Shown here piece after piece: positions 57,322 to 64,000 of a stretch of DNA of 64,000 nt; within the stretch, counting starts at the first letter, position 1; the number at the start of each line of letters is the position of its first letter. Position numbers and translations under genes: made by a program. The DNA comes from Streptococcus pasteurianus (GTDB lineage: Bacteria > Bacillota > Bacilli > Lactobacillales > Streptococcaceae). The stretch is from NCBI RefSeq assembly GCF_004843545.1, contig NZ_CP039457.1, positions 2,074,501 to 2,138,500 on the forward strand, in the 5' to 3' direction. The notes beneath the pieces were generated by a model, which saw nothing but the letters and a program-made list of their open reading frames with translations, had not been told where the DNA came from and did no database searches.

Positions 57322-58611
57322 TTATTTTGGTAAGATTGTGAATTCTGTTGCATCAGCATGTGCTAAAAAATCATTACCGATTTTCAAGACTTCTGCAAAA
57401 CCCAACGTTGCTAATATTTTTGGAACATCTAAATAAGTTTCATTTGCTGATAAATGATTAATAAATTGTGCTGATAAGTTATCAATAGAATCTAAACTTT
57501 TGAAGAAATCTCCATACAGTTCCTTTTTGACAATTTCAAAGTGTTCTTCTGATAAGTCATCCAAATTGCTTGATTGGGATACTTTATTCAAATATTGACA
57601 GATATTATTTGCCATCGCAATTGGTTCCAAAGTATCTAAAGAAATAATCAAAAACTGAAAATCTGGACAAACTTCAATTTCAAAATCAAAAGAGTCATCA
57701 ATCTGTCCACTTTCATAAAGCTGCTGATAACGTTTTGATGTCCAGCCAAGCAACATGGTAAAGAATAATCGCAACGCCAATTCTTGACGTAAACTTGAAG
57801 TTCCCTTGGGTAACTGTGCTCCTCTATAACCAATTGCCAATTTAGGTTGAGTGACATCCATTTGAATATTCTTTTTCGGCACTACCTGCTCATACACCAA
57901 ACCTTGTCGCTTAACAACGTGTTTTTTACTTGCCTTTTCTTTTTGCTCTTTTTTGATTTGATTAAATAGCAAGTCCTTATCGAAATTTCCAACAAGCAAC
58001 AATGTCATTTCCTGTGGAGAGTAGAAAATATTGTGATTCTCTTTTAAATCTGCCACCGAAATATTTTCAATACTTTCTTGCGTGCCAGCAATATCTTGAG
58101 CAAGGGCAGTGTTAGGATATAAATTTTCAAGAATTCCTTGATAGAGACGGTAGTCTGCATCATCTTGATACATGTCAATTTCTTGATCAATAATATCTTT
58201 TTCACGCGTAATAGAGGCTTCTGTAAAGGAGGTTTCTGATATAAACTGCTGAAGAAGTGTCACATTTTCTTCTAGGTTGTCAACCGCAGAAAAATAGTAG
58301 CAAGTCTTGTCAAATGTTGTAAAGGCATTACTATTTGCTCCCGCATTAGTAAATAGCTCCGCAACATCCTGACCATCTTCCAATTCAAACAATTTATGCT
58401 CTAAAAAATGAGCAATCCCCTCGTTGTATTCTTTGGGCTGTCCATCATATGTAAACTTTGTGTCAAGAGAGCCAAAATTTACAATCATCATTCCACAACT
58501 TTCTTGAAAATCTTGTTTTGGAATCAAAAAAATTTTCAATCCATTTTCTAACTCAGCCGAGTAAATTTTTTCATTTATTTCCGAAAAAATTTGCTCCTTT
58601 AATTCCGTCAT
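57322..58611 (-). CDS. M16 family zinc peptidase (active type)
   Basis: 429 residues. The inverted zinc motif HXXEH is intact: NEGIAHFLEHKLFELE (about 67-82). N- and C-terminal M16 half-domains are both present. The ATG directly follows the stop of the sister gene (TAAATG). By family analogy (YfmH type) it pairs with the inactive subunit to cut peptides; the target is unknown. Confidence 0.9.
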   Translation of the reverse strand: MTELKEQIFSEINEKIYSAELENGLKIFLIPKQDFQESCGMMIVNFGSLDTKFTYDGQPKEYNEGIAHFLEHKLFELEDGQDVAELFTNAGANSNAFTTFDKTCYYFSAVDNLEENVTLLQQFISETSFTEASITREKDIIDQEIDMYQDDADYRLYQGILENLYPNTALAQDIAGTQESIENISVADLKENHNIFYSPQEMTLLLVGNFDKDLLFNQIKKEQKEKASKKHVVKRQGLVYEQVVPKKNIQMDVTQPKLAIGYRGAQLPKGTSSLRQELALRLFFTMLLGWTSKRYQQLYESGQIDDSFDFEIEVCPDFQFLIISLDTLEPIAMANNICQYLNKVSQSSNLDDLSEEHFEIVKKELYGDFFKSLDSIDNLSAQFINHLSANETYLDVPKILATLGFAEVLKIGNDFLAHADATEFTILPK

Positions 58612-59856
58612 TTATTTTCCCTCCAAAAAATAAAGCGCCTGTAATTTTACTTTTCTTGTGAATCTTAAAACATCTTCTTTACTAACATTGTCAATTTTGT
58701 CAATCATCTTATCAACACTAAAATCACCTGTAAGATACTGATGATTGTAGTCACGTTCAATAATTACTCTTGGGGAATCACAAGCCAATTTTAAATTAAC
58801 CTTTAACATTTTTTTCGTTTGTTTTAAAAGTGATTCAGAGAAGCGCCCCATCTTAATATCCGAAAATTGTTTATTGATTAATTGAAGTGTTTTATTTCGG
58901 TTTTTCTTGTCAATCCCAGCGTAAACATTCAGTAAACCTGTGTAAATATCGAATTGACTTCCTATGGTATATGCCAAGCCCTCTTTCTCACGTAATTCTG
59001 TAAACAGACGAGAATGAGCAAAACCTCCAAACAGCCCATTAAAGACTAGTAGTGTAAAGTATTCTTCATCTTGATAACGTATTGGAAAATGATAGCCTAG
59101 CTGTAAAACTGATTGATTAACATCTTTTGTTTCAAATTGTTGTCTAATAACATTTGTGAATTCTTGTTGGTAGTCAAATATTAAATCTTTATGACGTTCT
59201 TCAAATGGAAAACGATTAAACAACTGTAGCATACGATAATCATCAAACTCACCTAATAAAAAGATGTCTAAACGGTCTTCCCGCAACATTTTCTGAAATT
59301 CCTGAAAAGCCGTGTAAGAATTTTCAGTAGCTACTAATTCAGCTGTTCCATATTTTGAAGTTTGAAAAGCAGAATCTTCATAAAAAAGTTTCCTAAGCCC
59401 CAACTCACTGCTATAAAAACTATCGTCTTTATCAGCGTTCAAATAATTAATCAAATTGGTCTGCTCGATATTAAAAAGTTTAGACTGATACTGCTCAACC
59501 GTCACAAGTGGAGAAAATAAATTTTGGTAAAGAAAATCAATCATTTCTTCCAACAGATTTTCATCTGTCATTACAAATTGATTTTTTATAAAAGCCAACT
59601 CAATGTCAACGATATGGACTAGTCCCTTGGTTGACACTTTGGTTGACAACGTTGCACCATAAAGACTAGCTAAACGCTCTCTAAAACGCTGAGCTGTTGG
59701 ATATTCCGCATTGGCTGTCGCTAAAATTTGCGCGACTAAAACACGTCGTGCAACCGTCTTTTGACTAAAATCACCAGAAAAGCGAAAAGTTAGGTGATTC
59801 ATTTTAAATTTTTCACTTTTGATAAGATGTAATTCAACACCCTCAACTAATTTCAT
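58612..59856 (-). CDS. M16 family peptidase-like protein (inactive type)
   Basis: 414 residues from ATG 59856 (AAGGAATTTGCA site). Same fold and length as the neighbour but no HXXEH: the equivalent region reads KTVARRVLVAQILATANAEY. The YfmF-type partner in a two-subunit peptidase. Divergent from yaaA-recF. Confidence 0.88.
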   Translation of the reverse strand: MKLVEGVELHLIKSEKFKMNHLTFRFSGDFSQKTVARRVLVAQILATANAEYPTAQRFRERLASLYGATLSTKVSTKGLVHIVDIELAFIKNQFVMTDENLLEEMIDFLYQNLFSPLVTVEQYQSKLFNIEQTNLINYLNADKDDSFYSSELGLRKLFYEDSAFQTSKYGTAELVATENSYTAFQEFQKMLREDRLDIFLLGEFDDYRMLQLFNRFPFEERHKDLIFDYQQEFTNVIRQQFETKDVNQSVLQLGYHFPIRYQDEEYFTLLVFNGLFGGFAHSRLFTELREKEGLAYTIGSQFDIYTGLLNVYAGIDKKNRNKTLQLINKQFSDIKMGRFSESLLKQTKKMLKVNLKLACDSPRVIIERDYNHQYLTGDFSVDKMIDKIDNVSKEDVLRFTRKVKLQALYFLEGK

Positions 59857-59944
59857 TGCAAATTCCTTACTAAAAAACACATTATTAGCTAAAATTATAC
59901 CACGTTTATGTTATAATTACTTGAATTATAAAATGGAGAAAACA

Positions 59945-60322
59945 ATGGAATACAAATTATTTGATGACTATATCACATTACAAGCATTACTAAAAGAACT
60001 TGGTATTATCCAAAGTGGTGGGGCTATAAAAGGGTATTTAGCAGAAACAACTGTTCTTTTTAATGGTCAAGATGAAAAACGTCGTGGCAAAAAAATTCGT
60101 ATCGGCGATACCATCACCATTCCCGAAGAAAATGTTGAGATTCAGATTGTCGAACCAACATCAGCTGAAAAACAAGAGCACCTAGAAGCAATTGCTGAAA
60201 AAGAACGTGTCGCTGCCATTGTCAAAGAGCTCAATCAGAAAAATAAAAAAGTTAAAAAACAAAATCAAGGAAAAACAAAACAAACAAATGAACGTAAACC
60301 CGTTCGTTTCCCAGGAACTTAA
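59945..60322 (+). CDS. yaaA: S4-domain protein YaaA
   Basis: 125 residues from the ATG at 59945 with ATGGAGAAAACA upstream. An S4 RNA-binding fold occupies residues 10-70 ([40 protein letters not shown]), then a basic tail. Found just before recF across Firmicutes; role unclear, perhaps in ribosome or RNA control. 2 bp from recF. Confidence 0.9.
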   Translation: MEYKLFDDYITLQALLKELGIIQSGGAIKGYLAETTVLFNGQDEKRRGKKIRIGDTITIPEENVEIQIVEPTSAEKQEHLEAIAEKERVAAIVKELNQKNKKVKKQNQGKTKQTNERKPVRFPGT

Positions 60323-60324
60323 GC

Positions 60325-61419
60325 ATGTGGATTCAAAAAATAACGTTAAAAAATTATCGTAACTATCTGACTAGTGAGCTTGAATTTTCTCCTGGACTTA
60401 ATGTTTTCATCGGAAAAAACGCTCAAGGAAAGACAAATTTCTTAGAAGCAATTTATTTCCTTTCTCTTACCCGCAGCCACCGCACACGAACAGACAAAGA
60501 GTTGATTCATTTTGATGCCAAAGAACTTCTGGTTTCTGGTATTTTACAACGTTCAAGTGGTACTGTTCCTTTAGATATTAGTCTTTCAAGTAAGGGACGT
60601 GTTACAAAAGTTAATCATCTAAAACAAGCTAAGTTATCAGACTATATTGGTGTAATGACCGTTGTTCTTTTTGCACCTGAAGATTTACAACTCATCAAAG
60701 GCGCTCCAAGCCTTCGTCGAAAATTTATTGACATTGATTTAGGGCAAATAAAGCCGATTTATTTAGCTGATTTGTCTAATTATAACCACGTGCTAAAACA
60801 GCGTAATACTTATCTTAAAACGGCTGAAAAAGTTGATACTGATTTTTTAGCTGTGCTTGATGAGCAATTAGCTGATTTTGGTAGCCGTGTCATGGAACAT
60901 CGTTTAGATTTCATTTCTAATTTAGAAAAAGAAGCCGACCGCTATCATTATGCCATTTCAAACGGCATTGAACATCTTAGTATCCATTATCTGTCATCTG
61001 TTTCCTTCCAAGAAAAGGATGACATTAAGCCAAACTTCTTAAAAGCTTTACAGAAAAATCAGCAGCGTGATATTTTCAAAAAAAATACAAGTGTTGGTCC
61101 TCACCGCGATGATTTGGAATTTTTCATCAATGATATGCCAGCAAATTTTGGCAGCCAAGGTCAGCACCGTAGCTTAATCTTATCACTAAAAATGGCTGAA
61201 ATTGAGTTAATAAGAACAGTAACTGGTGATTATCCTATTTTGCTTTTAGATGATGTCATGAGCGAGCTTGATAATTACAGACAAACCGAACTCTTAAAAA
61301 TGATTATTGATAAAAACGTTCAAACCTTCATTACAACAACGAGTCTCGACCACCTATCGCAGCTTCCGGACGACTTAAAAATCTTTACAGTTAATCAAGG
61401 TAACATTCAAGAAAATTAA
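60325..61419 (+). CDS. recF: DNA replication and repair protein RecF
   Basis: 364 residues. SMC-like ATPase: Walker [16 protein letters not shown] near the N-terminus, signature [18 protein letters not shown], Walker [14 protein letters not shown]. Helps load RecA at gapped DNA. Position with yaaA indicates closeness to the chromosomal origin. Confidence 0.96.
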   Translation: MWIQKITLKNYRNYLTSELEFSPGLNVFIGKNAQGKTNFLEAIYFLSLTRSHRTRTDKELIHFDAKELLVSGILQRSSGTVPLDISLSSKGRVTKVNHLKQAKLSDYIGVMTVVLFAPEDLQLIKGAPSLRRKFIDIDLGQIKPIYLADLSNYNHVLKQRNTYLKTAEKVDTDFLAVLDEQLADFGSRVMEHRLDFISNLEKEADRYHYAISNGIEHLSIHYLSSVSFQEKDDIKPNFLKALQKNQQRDIFKKNTSVGPHRDDLEFFINDMPANFGSQGQHRSLILSLKMAEIELIRTVTGDYPILLLDDVMSELDNYRQTELLKMIIDKNVQTFITTTSLDHLSQLPDDLKIFTVNQGNIQEN

Positions 61420-61444
61420 AAAGCTGGCGTTTGCCAGCTTTTTG
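61418..61444 (+). terminator. Terminator of recF
   Basis: AAAAAGCTGGCGTTTGCCAG followed by CTTTTTG; a strong hairpin starting in the recF stop codon. Confidence 0.88.
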
Positions 61445-61480
61445 TTATGTTTACAGATAAGTTGACAACATTGTCAACGA

Positions 61481-62347
61481 TTAATAAGACTTGACAATTC
61501 CTAGTAAAACAGCACCAAGAACAAAACAAGCAATACCAATTGCCAACCAACGTGTTTCTTTACGTGTTTTTGTTTCACCAAGGAAAAGAATACCACCCAT
61601 GATAGAAATAACAACACCTAATTGTGAGAAGCTAAAAGCAATAGCTAAACCAGCTTTAGCAGCAGCTAATAGCATGAAGATATTACCAACACCCCACATC
61701 AAACCAACGATAGCATTTTTGATAACAACTGTTTCAAATTTAACGTTGAATTTCATGAACATCATTGCACCAATAACCATACCAACAGCCATTGGGAAGA
61801 TAACTGCCAACGCATCAAATTTCATGATGTTGTTGAATAAGATTGTGTAAGAAAGGTAACCAACAGTAGAATAAGTTAAAGCACGGAAACCTTTCCCAAA
61901 ATCGGTCAATTCACTCGTTTCAACTTTTTCAGCATCTTGTCTACTTGTAAAATAAAAACCAATGACAAGCAAAAGTAAAGCAATAATACCAAGAGTATAC
62001 TGAACAGGTTTACTCCACTCACCAAAGACGATAGCTCCAATTAAACTACCGAAAACTAATTGAGCACCACTTGATAATGGATTCCCCACAGAAACACCCA
62101 TGTATTGCATAGCACGGAATTGACCATTTTGCCCCATAGACCAAAGCATACCACCAATAATTCCAAATCCCCAGAGTGATACTGACATTTCGGGTTGGAC
62201 AAATAGCCAAACAACAAAAGCAAATAAAAGTGCTCCAATAGTCATTCCTAATGTTTGTTGATCTGGTTTACCACCAATTTTATTGCTGACAAAACCAATA
62301 CTTCCCCACGCAACCATGGGAATCAATGCATATAAAATACCTTGCAT
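61481..62347 (-). CDS. GRP-family sugar uptake protein (GlcU-like)
   Basis: 288 residues with ten membrane helices, beginning MQGILYALIPMVAWGSIGFV and containing GMLWSMGQNGQFRAMQYMGV, SVGNPLSSGAQLVFGSLIGA and the repeat half GLMWGVGNIFMLLAAAKAGL of the glucose/ribose porter family. Probably takes up glucose by proton symport outside the PTS. The upstream region has a 20-bp perfect palindrome and a cre-like sequence, so it is likely regulated by carbon source. Confidence 0.85.
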   Translation of the reverse strand: MQGILYALIPMVAWGSIGFVSNKIGGKPDQQTLGMTIGALLFAFVVWLFVQPEMSVSLWGFGIIGGMLWSMGQNGQFRAMQYMGVSVGNPLSSGAQLVFGSLIGAIVFGEWSKPVQYTLGIIALLLLVIGFYFTSRQDAEKVETSELTDFGKGFRALTYSTVGYLSYTILFNNIMKFDALAVIFPMAVGMVIGAMMFMKFNVKFETVVIKNAIVGLMWGVGNIFMLLAAAKAGLAIAFSFSQLGVVISIMGGILFLGETKTRKETRWLAIGIACFVLGAVLLGIVKSY

Positions 62348-62386
62348 TTTTTCTCCTTTACAATATTTTTACAATTAAGTAAACAG

Positions 62387-62406
62387 TATTTACAATATTG
62401 TAAATA
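62387..62406. promoter_or_regulatory. 20-bp perfect palindrome upstream of the sugar uptake gene
   Basis: TATTTACAATATTGTAAATA, with more TTTACAAT-type half-sites at 62358-62378 nearer the start codon. A likely operator for an unidentified regulator. Confidence 0.6.
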
Positions 62407-62429
62407 TAAAAATAATCGTTTATTTTGTG

Positions 62430-62443
62430 TGAAAACGTTTTTC
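62430..62443. promoter_or_regulatory. cre-like site upstream of the sugar uptake gene
   Basis: TGAAAACGTTTTTC matches the CcpA consensus with one mismatch near the end. About 85 bp before the start codon. Confidence 0.45.
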
Positions 62444-62526
62444 AGAAAAATAAAAGAAATTTTCATTTTTAAAACGAACACAGCTTTATATTCTACCACA
62501 ATTACTATCACTTTGTAAAGGCTATC

Positions 62527-62566
62527 AAAAAATCCCTGACAAGCATAAGCCCTATCAGAGATTTTC
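62527..62566 (-). terminator. Terminator of guaB
   Basis: Minus strand GAAAATCTCTGA, loop, TCAGGGATTTTTT. The bulged stem has a good T-tract and lies 20 bp behind the guaB stop. Confidence 0.65.
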
Positions 62567-62586
62567 TTAATTAAATATTTTAGAAA

Positions 62587-64000
<1,414 letters not shown>

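Overview
The window looks like chromosome of a Streptococcus, most likely of the bovis/equinus group (S. gallolyticus or a close relative). This rests on the gene content and order: aspS, hisS, rpmF-rpmG, rpsD, veg, dnaB-rplI-gdpP, mnmG, mnmA, sdaAB-sdaAA, the ecfT/ecfA pair, pgsA, rodZ, M16 peptidases, yaaA-recF and guaB, with low-GC codon use and streptococcal-type ribosome binding sites. The recF-to-guaB end is usually close to the replication origin in streptococci. Species assignment is inference; no rRNA or species marker is present.

Layout. 1-1919: end of a secreted-protein gene and a beta-glucoside-type PTS permease with a textbook antiterminator leader and a CcpA site. 1923-8939: two YitT membrane proteins, aspS, a small AT-rich accessory island (restriction-endonuclease-like protein, micro-ORF, 142-bp palindrome, broken HTH gene), hisS, then the divergent rpmF-rpmG pair. 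About 8991-34389: a 25.4-kb integrative conjugative element of the Tn916 family inserted just behind the rpmG terminator. 34402-37118: an amber-disrupted small gene, a PadR/DUF1700/DUF4097 envelope operon and a DUF1304 gene. 37337-40329: a YhgE/Pip membrane protein divergent from its likely TetR repressor with two palindromic operators. 40425-64000: core genes.

The conjugative element is a mosaic. Its int, xis, tet(M) with attenuator, orf13 to orf20 and origin region are Tn916-type, while the coupling ATPase, two DUF961 genes, a metallo-beta-lactamase-fold cargo gene and a large thioester/VaFE surface protein belong to a more diverged relative. The region where Tn916 carries orf6, orf9, orf7 and most of orf8 has been replaced by IS1216 plus a pUB110/pBC16-type rolling-circle plasmid remnant: truncated repU, double-strand origin, mob, MOBV oriT, single-strand origin and tet(L). 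The tet(L) gene has lost its attenuator: the first nine leader-peptide codons are fused in frame to the pump, directly behind tet(M). The element therefore carries two tetracycline resistance mechanisms (ribosomal protection and efflux) in one transcription direction, and two separate relaxase systems.

Statements that compare this sequence with Tn916, pUB110 or pTHT15 rest on remembered sequences and were not aligned here. I found no CRISPR array, tRNA or rRNA gene.
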